Below, one piece after another: positions 1 to 5,492 of a DNA stretch of 5,492 nucleotides. The notes under the pieces are model-generated. The model worked only from the letters and a program-made list of their open reading frames with translations, made no database searches and was not told the DNA's origin. This stretch comes from Verrucomicrobiota bacterium (GTDB taxonomy: Bacteria; Verrucomicrobiota; Verrucomicrobiia; Opitutales; Opitutaceae): positions 1-5,492 of the forward strand of contig JAEYQF010000230.1 of the NCBI GenBank assembly GCA_023410155.1, in the 5' to 3' direction. Every line of letters begins with the position of its first letter. The first letter of the stretch is position 1. The translations under genes and the position numbers were made by a program.

Positions 1-236
1 TTGGCTGAAGCGGTGCGGGTCACGCGCGTTTCCATGTCACAAGAAAATCGATACACGCATTGTCCGACCTCGGGTGGTCGCAAAGCGGGCATTTCCGCCG
101 GAGGTGCCTTGGGGTCGAAGGTCCGACGTTCAACGTGGGCAGGAGTAATCTCGAGCGTGAGTCCCTCGATCACCCGAGGTGCGGCCCAACCCATCGCCGT
201 GGAGCAGAGAACGAGAATGAAAAACAAGATTCTCAC
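1..236 (-). CDS. Exported protein of unknown function, 5' part only
   Basis: A minus-strand frame is open from an upstream stop at 288-290 to the window edge, so the C-terminus is missing. With the GTG at 234-236 the first 78 residues start with a short signal peptide: one Arg, then a hydrophobic run ILFFILVL, then a cleavage-like AMGWA-A at about residues 14-19. The exported part is rich in Pro and charged residues and carries two cysteines at about 60 and 66 (C-x5-C). I do not recognise the family. A GGAAT stretch about ten bases upstream is a weak ribosome binding site. An alternative TTG at 267-269 would add eleven residues, including Arg pairs, but has no visible binding site. The gene is divergent from the BamE-like gene at 388. 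The opposite strand is also open here, but it encodes an Arg/Ser-rich stretch without family features, so the signal peptide decides the strand. Confidence 0.55.
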   Translation of the reverse strand, partial: MRILFFILVLCSTAMGWAAPRVIEGLTLEITPAHVERRTFDPKAPPAEMPALRPPEVGQCVYRFSCDMETRVTRTASA

Positions 237-327
237 GCGGGACCATTCCGGGTTTCGTCGCAAAATCAAAGCGGCGGGTGAGGGAACTTAGCTACACACC
301 GGTCGTGGATTCCTCATGAGTTCGTCA

Positions 328-369
328 AAAGGCGGCTAAAGCAGCACACAGAGCGCCCTTTGGCTTTAG
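328..369 (+). repeat. Two interleaved inverted repeats before the start of the BamE-like gene
   Basis: AAAGGCG (328-334) can pair with CGCCCTTT (354-361, one bulged C). CTAAAGC (336-342) is the exact reverse complement of GCTTTAG (363-369). The order is A-B-A'-B', so the stems cannot nest. They would form a pseudoknot or two mutually exclusive hairpins in the mRNA. The second arm of stem B ends one base before the ribosome binding site at 371. Either a translational control structure or a DNA operator could look like this, and seven-base arms can also arise by chance. Confidence 0.35.
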
Positions 370-370
370 T

Positions 371-378
371 GGTGGAGG
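371..378 (+). promoter_or_regulatory. Ribosome binding site deciding a TTG start
   Basis: GGTGGAGG ends nine bases before the TTG at 388. The in-frame ATG at 400 would lie 21 bases away, too far for this site. The spacing therefore favours TTG. Confidence 0.6.
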
Positions 379-387
379 ATCGGACGA

Positions 388-813
388 TTGACTCTGGTCA
401 TGTCGATTCGTGCTCAGTGCATTTCGTGTGTGGGCATGCTGCTACTGTCTTGGAGCGGATTGTCAGGGGCAGAAGGTTGGGATCGCGTGAAGGCCGGGAT
501 GAAACCGGACGAGATCGTCGACGCCGTGGGGTCTCCACTCCTGGCCAGAAAAGGGCGTGGATTCGAAGTGCTCACGTATGACCGCGGGGCGGAGGTTGTC
601 CTCTACCGTGGGTTGGTGGTCGCGTGGACTCCACCGCCGGGAAGCGGCGACGATTCGGGACGCCAGATCGATTTCAGACCCGTGGTGATGGCGGCTGCGG
701 CAGCTTCGGCGAAGGCGCGCGAGGCAGTGCCAGTGCGCTACATCCCGAGAGGAGAAGCCCAGGCGGAATACCAGCGCACCGTGCCGTTGCGCTGGCGGAT
801 CCAGCGGTTCTGA
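388..813 (+). CDS. Small exported protein with BamE/SmpA-OmlA-like domain
   Basis: This 141-residue protein has an N-terminal signal peptide (hydrophobic core about residues 11-25, cleavage probably near LSGA-E at 28-29). There is no convincing lipobox, unlike true BamE, which is a lipoprotein. Residues 30-82 follow the pattern of the small BamE/SmpA-OmlA fold: W-x-x-V-K-x-G-M-K-x-D-E-I-V-x-x-V-G-S-P, a variable loop, then L-T-Y-D, a V-V-L-Y strand and G-L-V-V-x-W. In that family the fold mediates protein contacts at the cell envelope. The tail (about 100-141) is Ala-rich, then basic, and ends RWRIQRF. The TTG start is chosen because of the GGTGGAGG site; the ATG at 400 would remove four residues without harming the signal peptide. 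The gene stands alone on the plus strand and ends ten bases from the convergent dtd gene. The fold is assigned from the pattern only, and a role in outer-membrane assembly is not shown. Confidence 0.75.
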   Translation: MTLVMSIRAQCISCVGMLLLSWSGLSGAEGWDRVKAGMKPDEIVDAVGSPLLARKGRGFEVLTYDRGAEVVLYRGLVVAWTPPPGSGDDSGRQIDFRPVVMAAAAASAKAREAVPVRYIPRGEAQAEYQRTVPLRWRIQRF

Positions 814-823
814 ACCCGCAGGA

Positions 824-1279
824 TCAGTCGCGCGTTCGCGAGTCCACGATCAGGGTGACGGGACCGTCGTTCACCAGGGAAACAGCCATGTGCGCGCCGA
901 ATTGCCCGGTTGAGATTGGCACACCGACTGCGCGTTCGAGCGCGGTGACAAACGCCTCGTAAAGAGAGCGTGCCTCGGTTGGCTTCGCGGCATCGTTGAA
1001 CGATGGACGCTGCCCCTTGCGCGTGCTCGCCAGCAGAGTGAATTGGCTGACTACGAGAACGGCCGGGCGGGGAAGTTCACGGACCGAAAGGTTCATGCGC
1101 CCTCCCGCATCCTCGAAGATGCGGAGCCCGGCAATTTTCGCGGCGAGCCAATCGATGTCAGCCGAGGTATCCCCGCCTTGGATACCCAGCAGCACGAGTA
1201 GTCCGGAGCCGATAGCGGCGGTCGTCTCACCGGCCACGGCGACTTGTGCCGAAGACACTCGCTGAATGACTACGCGCAC
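824..1279 (-). CDS. dtd: D-aminoacyl-tRNA deacylase
   Basis: This enzyme hydrolyses the ester bond of D-aminoacyl-tRNAs, and of glycine mischarged on tRNA-Ala, in the cytoplasm. It recycles tRNA and enforces homochirality in translation. The 151 residues match the usual family length of about 145-150. The N-terminus MRVVIQRVSSAQV is the typical DTD opening. The SQFTL motif at 78-82 carries the conserved active-site Thr81, and the C-terminal NDGPVT motif at 137-142 carries the Gly-cisPro pair (139-140) that rejects L-amino acids. The start is GTG (1277-1279): no in-frame ATG lies nearby upstream, and the family N-terminus begins exactly here. GGAA about five bases upstream is a modest ribosome binding site. 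The gene follows fabV on the same strand, but the fabV terminator sits between them, so dtd needs read-through or a promoter hidden in or before the terminator. It converges with the gene ending at 813. Confidence 0.97.
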   Translation of the reverse strand: MRVVIQRVSSAQVAVAGETTAAIGSGLLVLLGIQGGDTSADIDWLAAKIAGLRIFEDAGGRMNLSVRELPRPAVLVVSQFTLLASTRKGQRPSFNDAAKPTEARSLYEAFVTALERAVGVPISTGQFGAHMAVSLVNDGPVTLIVDSRTRD

Positions 1280-1293
1280 AGCATTCCAGATAG

Positions 1294-1322
1294 AAAAGGC
1301 CGGCGGAAACCGCCGGCCCTTT
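1294..1322 (-). terminator. Intrinsic terminator of fabV
   Basis: Read on the minus strand, a perfect nine-base-pair stem GGCCGGCGG / CCGCCGGCC (arms 1310-1318 and 1298-1306) closes a TTT loop and is followed by TTTTCT. It begins a few bases after the fabV stop codon (1326-1328) and ends about 15 bases before the dtd start. The A-tract before the stem on the plus strand gives only CTTT on the other side, so termination should work mainly for the minus strand. Confidence 0.88.
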
Positions 1323-1325
1323 GAC

Positions 1326-2513
1326 TTAGAGCATCGGCACGTGCGGCTCGACTTCCGCCTCGTAGTTCACGCCGGTGAGCCCAAAGCCGAAAAGCTTCAA
1401 GAACTCGGAGCGGTAACCGGCGATGTCGGTCTTCTCGGCGAGATTTTCCGTGGTGACAGTCGGCCAGATCTCGCGGACGGCAGCTTGCACGTCGGGGACC
1501 ATCTCCAGGTCGTCAATGCGAACACGGCCGGCTTCGTCGAAACGAGGCGTTTGGCCGTTATACATATGCGTCGCGAACAGGCGCTGGATCTGCTCGATGC
1601 AGCCCTCGTGCGTGCCCTTCGCCTTCATGATCTTGTAGAGAATCGAAATGTAGAGCGGAACGACGGGGATTGCGGAGCTAGCCTGGGTGACGAGCGCCTT
1701 GTTGACGGAGATGAACGCGCGTCCGCCGCCGTGTGATTTGAGCAGCGCGTCGAGAGCCTTGGCGGCGCGCTCGAGGTCGTTCTTGGCGAGGCCGATGGTG
1801 CCGTTCTTGTAGATTGGCCAGGTGACTTCCGGCCCGATATAGGAGTAGGCGATCGTTTGTGCGCCGGGAGCCAGGAGATTGGCGTCGCGCAGCGCGTGAA
1901 TCCACATCTCCCAATCTTCGCCGCCCATGACAGCGCTGGTGTCGGCGATCTCGGCTTCGGAAGCGGGCTCGATCGTGATGTCCGTAACGAGGCCTTTGTC
2001 GGTGTCTACGGTCTTGTTGGTGTAAGAAACGCCGACCGGCTTCAGCACGGATTTGTGAACGGCGCCGGTTTTCGGATGCGTGCGACGAGGAGAGGCGAGG
2101 GAGTAGACAACGAGGTCGATCTGCCCGAGGTCGGCGCGGATGAGATCAAGTGCCTGTTTCTTGATTTCATCGGAAAACGCGTCGCCGTTGATGTTCTTCG
2201 CGTAAAGGCCGGCGGCACGGGCGGCGTCGGTGAACGCGATGGTGTTATACCAGCCGGGCGTCGCGGGGCGGCCTTCTTCCGACGGACGCTCGAAAAACAC
2301 ACCCAAGGTGGCAGAGCCGGTGCCGAACGCGGCCGTGATCCGCGAGGCGAGGCCGAAGCCCGTCGAGGAACCGAGCACGAGAACTTTCTTGGGTCCGTTT
2401 TTGATCGGTCCCTTCGACTTCACGTAGTCGATCCATTCCTGCACATGGGCCGCGCAACCCGTGGGATGGGAAGTCACACACACAAAGCCGCGAACCTTGG
2501 GTTTGATGATCAT
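1326..2513 (-). CDS. fabV: Enoyl-ACP reductase FabV, NADH-dependent
   Basis: FabV reduces the trans-2 double bond of enoyl-ACP with NADH, the last step of each fatty acid elongation cycle, in the cytoplasm. It belongs to the single-chain trans-2-enoyl-CoA reductase group and is known for triclosan insensitivity. The 395-residue length is standard. The start MIIKPKVRGFVCVTSHPTGC is the family N-terminus. The nucleotide-binding loop GSSTGFGLAS lies at 48-57 and YSLASP at 137-142. The catalytic Tyr-x8-Lys pair falls at Y235 and K244, the same numbering as reported for Burkholderia FabV, which strongly supports this start. The C-terminal GFGLTG segment is also typical. A longer frame from an ATG at 2556-2558 adds 15 atypical residues and has no binding site. 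The chosen ATG itself lacks a clear Shine-Dalgarno sequence. The gene lies 92 bp after the anti-sigma gene and is closed by a strong terminator. No other enoyl reductase is visible in the window. Confidence 0.97.
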   Translation of the reverse strand: MIIKPKVRGFVCVTSHPTGCAAHVQEWIDYVKSKGPIKNGPKKVLVLGSSTGFGLASRITAAFGTGSATLGVFFERPSEEGRPATPGWYNTIAFTDAARAAGLYAKNINGDAFSDEIKKQALDLIRADLGQIDLVVYSLASPRRTHPKTGAVHKSVLKPVGVSYTNKTVDTDKGLVTDITIEPASEAEIADTSAVMGGEDWEMWIHALRDANLLAPGAQTIAYSYIGPEVTWPIYKNGTIGLAKNDLERAAKALDALLKSHGGGRAFISVNKALVTQASSAIPVVPLYISILYKIMKAKGTHEGCIEQIQRLFATHMYNGQTPRFDEAGRVRIDDLEMVPDVQAAVREIWPTVTTENLAEKTDIAGYRSEFLKLFGFGLTGVNYEAEVEPHVPML

Positions 2514-2605
2514 AGGGGAGTCAAGAATTCCGGCTGACCCGGACCTGACAAGGCTCATTTACGACGGCCGGATTCACCTGCCGCGCGGCGTCGGTGAGCC
2601 GTGGA

Positions 2606-3490
2606 CTACTCGCCGACAAGGACGAGCGGACCTTCCGCCTTGGGCACACCGCCGCGCCGCTCTCGGCTCACGGCGAACTTCAGCGCCGTCGCGACATGTT
2701 TGTCGGGGTGGAAGTGCACGCGTGCATCGCCCGTCTCCGGAGCTACGCGGAACACGCCGCCATCGACCGGGATTGGATACTGTGGATCGATGACCCAGAG
2801 CTGGTAATCCTGATCGTCCGCCAGCGGAGGAAGGTGAGACACGCGAAGGAGACCATCCTGATTCTCCGGGTCCCAAACGGCGATGGCAGTCGCTTCTGGC
2901 GAGTCGCCAAGGAGCGAAGTGAGCGCGGCGATCTTCAGTCTTGCGAGGTTCCCTTCGCCACGCAGACGAGACTCGAGTTGAGTGATTCGCCTTTCACTTT
3001 CAGCGAGACGCCGGGCCGCGGTCGACGCGGCGTTCCGGGCGAGTTCCTGCTCGCGTGCGGAGAGGATCGCGCCGGCCTCGAGCTGATTGCGCAGAGTCTG
3101 AGCCTCGAGTTCCGCCACGGTGCGTTCATCGCGAACACGGGCGAGCTCCGCGCGAGTGCCGAGGTGCAGGTTCGCCAGTGCGAAGGCGAGCGTCGCGAAT
3201 CCAGCCGCGAGAGCCCAGGGGACCCATCGCGCCGCCATCATTGGTGCGGGGCGCCCCGGCGTTGCACGGATGGGCAACGAAGCGAGGATCTTGCTCTTCA
3301 ATTCCCGTGGAGGTTCCGCATCGGGGGAGCCGGCATACGCGTAGCCAGCCGCCGTTTCGTGCAGCGAGGCCACCAGAACGCGGAGTTCGTCGCTGTCGCG
3401 CATCGCATCCACGAAGGCGCGCCGCTCCGAGCCCTCGAGCAGGCCGAGGACATAGAGCGAAGCGAGTTCTTCCTGGCGTTCGTCAATCAT
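2606..3490 (-). CDS. Membrane-bound anti-sigma factor, RskA type
   Basis: This 294-residue protein probably holds the adjacent ECF sigma factor inactive at the inner membrane. Residues 1-70 form a short anti-sigma domain of the non-zinc kind, with LASLYVLGLLEGSERRAF near the start and no HxxxCxxC motif. One transmembrane helix follows at about 88-109 (VPWALAAGFATLAFALANL). Residues 112-180 are rich in Glu, Arg, Ala and Leu and look like a coiled coil. Residues 181-294 match the extracytoplasmic RskA domain, with AVWDPENQDGLLRVSHLPPL, QLWVIDP and a terminal FAVSRE...GGVPKAEGPLVLVG. RskA of mycobacteria is about 230 residues; the coiled coil explains the extra length. The ATG at 3488-3490 overlaps the end of the sigma gene by 8 bp, which implies coupled translation. 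In this class release normally occurs by stepwise membrane proteolysis, but no protease is encoded here. The inducing signal is unknown. Confidence 0.9.
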   Translation of the reverse strand: MIDERQEELASLYVLGLLEGSERRAFVDAMRDSDELRVLVASLHETAAGYAYAGSPDAEPPRELKSKILASLPIRATPGRPAPMMAARWVPWALAAGFATLAFALANLHLGTRAELARVRDERTVAELEAQTLRNQLEAGAILSAREQELARNAASTAARRLAESERRITQLESRLRGEGNLARLKIAALTSLLGDSPEATAIAVWDPENQDGLLRVSHLPPLADDQDYQLWVIDPQYPIPVDGGVFRVAPETGDARVHFHPDKHVATALKFAVSRERRGGVPKAEGPLVLVGE

Positions 3491-4073
3491 CGCGCCGCCT
3501 CACTGCATCGCGGAGTTTCAGCAATCCGCGACGGATTCTCGCCTTGATGGTTCCCAACGGCTCGGAGAGCCGCTCGGCTATCTCCTGCTGCGTGAGTCCG
3601 GAATAGAACGCGAGTTCCAGCGCGGCCTTCTGCTCGAGGGGCAGGGCCGCAACGGCGGTTCTCAAAGCTCGTGCCTGCTCCTGAAACGCGAGATGGTCTG
3701 TTGCCGCGGGGGTGCTTTGGGCGCCTGGTTGCAAATCCTCCGCGCCCAGTTCGAGCAGGGTGGAGCGGCGCTGTCGTTTACGCACACGGTCGATCGCCCG
3801 ATTCCGCGTGAGCGTGACCGCCCAAGCGAAGGCGGTCCCGCGGCTGGCGATGAAATCCGCCGCGCGTTCCCACATCGTAACAAACACCTCCTGGATTACG
3901 TCCTCCGCCTCCTTCTCGTCGCGCAGAACCTTGAGCGCGATGGAATACAACGGGCGGGAAAAGCGGTCGTAGAGCTCGGCGCAAGCGGCCTTCTCGCCTG
4001 CCGCCATCCGACGAAGTAGCTCTGCATCGTGTACGTTGCGGTCGTCGGACTCGAATGAAGGAGCGGGCGGCAT
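3483..4073 (-). CDS. ECF-family RNA polymerase sigma factor, SigK-like
   Basis: This is an alternative sigma factor of group 4 (ECF) that directs RNA polymerase to a small regulon. The 196 residues hold region 2 at about 33-103 (ELYDRFSRPLYSIALKVLRD, EAEDVIQEVFVTMWERA, then TRNRAIDRVRKRQRR). A short linker follows, then region 4 at about 140-190 with the helix-turn-helix LTQQEIAERLSEPLGTIKAR. Pairing with an RskA-type anti-sigma factor is typical of SigK-like (ECF19-type) sigma factors. The ATG at 4071-4073 is chosen because GGAG lies eight bases upstream (4082-4085). An in-frame ATG at 4161-4163 would add 30 Pro/Arg-rich residues unlike any sigma N-terminus. The last eight bases form the start of the anti-sigma gene. 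No SigK-specific residue was tested, so the subgroup is inference. Confidence 0.95.
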   Translation of the reverse strand: MPPAPSFESDDRNVHDAELLRRMAAGEKAACAELYDRFSRPLYSIALKVLRDEKEAEDVIQEVFVTMWERAADFIASRGTAFAWAVTLTRNRAIDRVRKRQRRSTLLELGAEDLQPGAQSTPAATDHLAFQEQARALRTAVAALPLEQKAALELAFYSGLTQQEIAERLSEPLGTIKARIRRGLLKLRDAVRRRDD

Positions 4074-4246
4074 CAGAGAATCTCCGCAATCCGGAGGACA
4101 GCGGCGAGCGCGGCCCGGCGGGAATGCCAGGTTCGCAGTTGGCAGCATCGAAGCAAGTAGCACTCAGGATTCATACGCGCAGGGCAGGCGAGGGGATGCG
4201 GCGGGGGTGGAGTTGGCGAGGCAATATCGCTTGGCCAACGGGATTG
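4074..4246. other. Gap upstream of the sigma gene
   Basis: This 173-bp stretch separates the small membrane ORF from the sigma gene and probably carries the sigma operon promoter. It includes the GGAG ribosome binding site (minus strand, 4082-4085). The pair CATCCC (4193-4198) and GTATGA (4171-4176) on the minus strand, 16 bases apart, is a loose candidate promoter. I see no intrinsic terminator for the exosortase transcript, so read-through into the sigma operon is possible. Confidence 0.4.
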
Positions 4247-4339
4247 CTACAGCACCGCCATTCCGGCGAGGCCGAGAATCAGCAGCGCAGCGAGCACGAT
4301 GAGGATGGAGCGTTCGCGGGAGGTGAGTGGAAGAGGCAT
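4247..4339 (-). CDS. Putative 30-residue single-span membrane protein
   Basis: Three bases after the exosortase stop codon, an ATG (4337-4339) opens a 30-codon frame ending in TAG (4247-4249). It begins MPLPLTSRERS and continues into an uninterrupted hydrophobic helix, ILIVLAALLILGLAGMAVL, at residues 12-30. This gives a short polar N-terminus and one membrane span with nothing after it. Third codon positions are mostly G or C, like the neighbouring genes. There is no good Shine-Dalgarno sequence, so translation would depend on coupling to the upstream gene. I do not recognise a family. A plausible role is a small accessory subunit of the exosortase, but that rests on position only. The absence of a C-terminal Arg cluster speaks against it being a sorted substrate. 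It could be a chance open frame. Confidence 0.5.
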   Translation of the reverse strand: MPLPLTSRERSILIVLAALLILGLAGMAVL

Positions 4340-4342
4340 CTT

Positions 4343-5492
4343 TTAAAAGCCCAGAGGTTGCAGCGTGGTCACGAGCGTTTGCACCAGCGAGTCGTCGGCT
4401 AGGTCGTTCCAGGGGCGGTTGGAGGAGATTCGCACGAACAATTGATCGCCTTCCCGACTGAAGCCGTGATTCCACGCGAGCTTCAGCAATGCTCCAGGCG
4501 AGCGGGGATTGAGGTTTGTCAGGAGTCGCCCGTCGTAGAAGTGCCAGAACCAAACGTATTGAGGGAAGCGTTCATTCCTGAAGAGGCGCGACTCTGCAAG
4601 CGGCAGCGGGCCACTCGGCGTCGTAAGCGTTGCCCGTCCTTCTGAGCGCGACTCCTCCACCCACCCGCTGCCTGGCCAACAGGCGTCGGGCGTGTGCATG
4701 GCCACGAGGCTCACGGGGGCCTGGCCCGCTCGCCAGTAGGCGAGATACACGGTGACTTGGTGAACTCCCTTCGGAGTTTTTTTCAGATAGGTCCGCTGAA
4801 TCAGCGTGTCCGTCTGGAGGGTAGACGTGAACTGATAGATCGAGTCGTCAGTCGCGACCGTCCAGCCCGGAGCATGTGCGGGCAGGATCGTTTCCAAGTC
4901 CGGAACGGCCGCATCGCGACGAGGCGAAGCGCTCGTGTTGATCTGAAACAACGCCGCGACTGCCACCGCCGCGCTCAGCCCGAGCGCGAGCAGGCGACTC
5001 GGTGCGCCCGCCTTCAGAGATCTCGAGTAGGCGCGAGGCGCGTCATCCGCCGCCGTCGGTTTCTCAATCAGACGTGCCAGTCCGAACAGGGCGGCGGCCG
5101 TGAGACCCAGCACGGCGAAGCCGGTCCAGTCGTGCCAGGCGCCGGCGATGTCAACGCCGGCGTTCGCCAGCAACGTGAGTGCAAGCGAGCGTGCGAAGTT
5201 CATCGCCAGAGCGAGCAACGGGGCCGCAACGATAATCGCGACGCGAGCCCAGGGCCGCCGCACGAGCGTCGCGGAAAAGAAGAAGCCAGCGAACACGCAC
5301 GAGATCAGTGAGCGCACTCCGCTGCAGGCGTCCTCCACGCCGACGGTGGCGCGAGCGAGGCTGATCACGTTACCTTCGCGGGTGGCGGCGATCCCCAGCA
5401 GGTGCAGCGCGCGGACCACGTTTTCGGAGACGGCGAGTTGCAGCCCAAGCGTCAACCGCGTGTAAGTTCCTGGCGGCATCGGGGCTGTGAGC
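4343..5492 (-). CDS. Exosortase fused to an EpsI-type domain, N-terminus beyond the window
   Basis: Exosortases are multi-pass membrane transpeptidase-like enzymes thought to cut and sort proteins with PEP-CTERM-like tails. EpsI (DUF3485) is a partner found in exopolysaccharide-linked exosortase loci. Residue numbers here count from the Met at 5477-5479, which is internal: the frame stays open to the edge with LTAPMPPG, and the first membrane spans are missing. The catalytic triad is visible: Cys52 in VEDACSGVRSL, Arg97 in NFARSLALT and His116 in AWHDWTGF. Membrane spans lie at about 55-72, 77-108 (one or two) and 119-138, and one more at 162-180 opens the EpsI part. The EpsI domain (about 195-378) carries the H-T-P-x-x-C-W-P-G-S-G-W motif at 262-273. 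Fusion of both functions in one chain is known, for example in XrtD-type exosortases, but I cannot assign a subtype. No glycosyltransferase or CTERM substrate lies in the window. Confidence 0.93.
   Translation of the reverse strand, partial: LTAPMPPGTYTRLTLGLQLAVSENVVRALHLLGIAATREGNVISLARATVGVEDACSGVRSLISCVFAGFFFSATLVRRPWARVAIIVAAPLLALAMNFARSLALTLLANAGVDIAGAWHDWTGFAVLGLTAAALFGLARLIEKPTAADDAPRAYSRSLKAGAPSRLLALGLSAAVAVAALFQINTSASPRRDAAVPDLETILPAHAPGWTVATDDSIYQFTSTLQTDTLIQRTYLKKTPKGVHQVTVYLAYWRAGQAPVSLVAMHTPDACWPGSGWVEESRSEGRATLTTPSGPLPLAESRLFRNERFPQYVWFWHFYDGRLLTNLNPRSPGALLKLAWNHGFSREGDQLFVRISSNRPWNDLADDSLVQTLVTTLQPLGF

Larger units (their letters stand above)
237..387. other. Divergent intergenic region with leader
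   Basis: This 151-bp gap lies between two divergently read genes and should hold promoters for both. I see no convincing -35/-10 pair on either strand. The right half contains two crossing inverted repeats and the ribosome binding site of the gene at 388, annotated separately. Confidence 0.5.

Noticed and set aside
1..291. Plus-strand frame at the left edge
   Set aside because: It encodes Arg/Ser-rich low-information sequence, while the minus strand shows a clear signal peptide.
1857..2537. Long plus-strand open frame opposite fabV
   Set aside because: It lies entirely antisense to a gene with confirmed catalytic motifs. The product has no family features and its openness is explained by GC-rich codon bias on the other strand.
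2514..2558. Fifteen-residue N-terminal extension of FabV
   Set aside because: Numbering from the ATG at 2513 puts the catalytic residues at Y235 and K244 as in characterised FabV. The extension is not family-like and lacks a ribosome binding site.
2580..2589. Palindrome GCCGCGCGGC after the anti-sigma gene as a terminator
   Set aside because: There is no T-run after it on the minus strand. Short GC palindromes are common in such sequence.
2594..3547. Plus-strand open frame of more than 300 codons opposite the anti-sigma gene
   Set aside because: It is antisense to a well-recognised anti-sigma factor, its product is Arg/Glu-rich without domains, and it has no sensible start context.
4074..4163. 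Thirty-residue extension of the sigma factor
   Set aside because: The GGAG site eight bases before the ATG at 4073 and the usual ECF N-terminus favour the shorter form.
4212..4239. GTTGGC/GCCAAC inverted repeat as terminator of the exosortase transcript
   Set aside because: It has a six-base stem, a 16-base loop and no T-run, so termination is not supported.
4247..4339. Small membrane ORF as a sorted CTERM-type substrate
   Set aside because: The chain ends within the hydrophobic helix and has no C-terminal Arg cluster, so the tripartite sorting signal is absent.
1..5492. CRISPR arrays, tRNA or rRNA genes, insertion sequences and phage genes
   Set aside because: I found no regular repeat array, no RNA gene signature, no transposase or integrase motifs and no terminal inverted repeats.

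Overview
The window is GC-rich, densely coded bacterial chromosome. The gene content and protein style fit a Verrucomicrobiota member of the Opitutaceae type: a FabV enoyl-ACP reductase, an exosortase fused to an EpsI domain, and an ECF sigma factor paired with an RskA-type anti-sigma factor. This taxonomic placement is inference from recognised families, not from a database match.

Layout, left to right. Positions 1-236 (minus) hold the 5' part of an exported protein of unknown function that runs off the left edge. Positions 237-387 are a divergent intergenic region. It ends in a 5' leader for the only plus-strand gene and contains two crossing inverted repeats next to the ribosome binding site. 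Positions 388-813 (plus) encode a small exported protein with a BamE/SmpA-OmlA-like domain. It converges on dtd (824-1279, minus), a D-aminoacyl-tRNA deacylase. A strong intrinsic terminator (1294-1322) fills most of the 46-bp gap between dtd and the upstream gene fabV (1326-2513, minus).

The rest is also on the minus strand. In transcription order (right to left) it reads: exosortase-EpsI fusion (from beyond 5492 to 4343), a 30-residue single-span membrane ORF three bases later (4247-4339), a 173-bp gap, an ECF sigma factor (3483-4073), its membrane-bound anti-sigma factor (2606-3490, overlapping by 8 bp), a 92-bp gap, then fabV, the terminator and dtd.

The sigma and anti-sigma genes form a translationally coupled regulatory module. 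The exosortase fusion points to a PEP-CTERM-like protein-sorting system coupled to extracellular polysaccharide. No substrate with a sorting tail is visible here. Whether the sigma module controls the sorting system is open, because only adjacency supports it. dtd and fabV are housekeeping functions. The least described items are the tiny membrane protein attached to the exosortase gene, the crossing repeats in the leader at 328-369, and the long coiled coil inserted into the anti-sigma factor.
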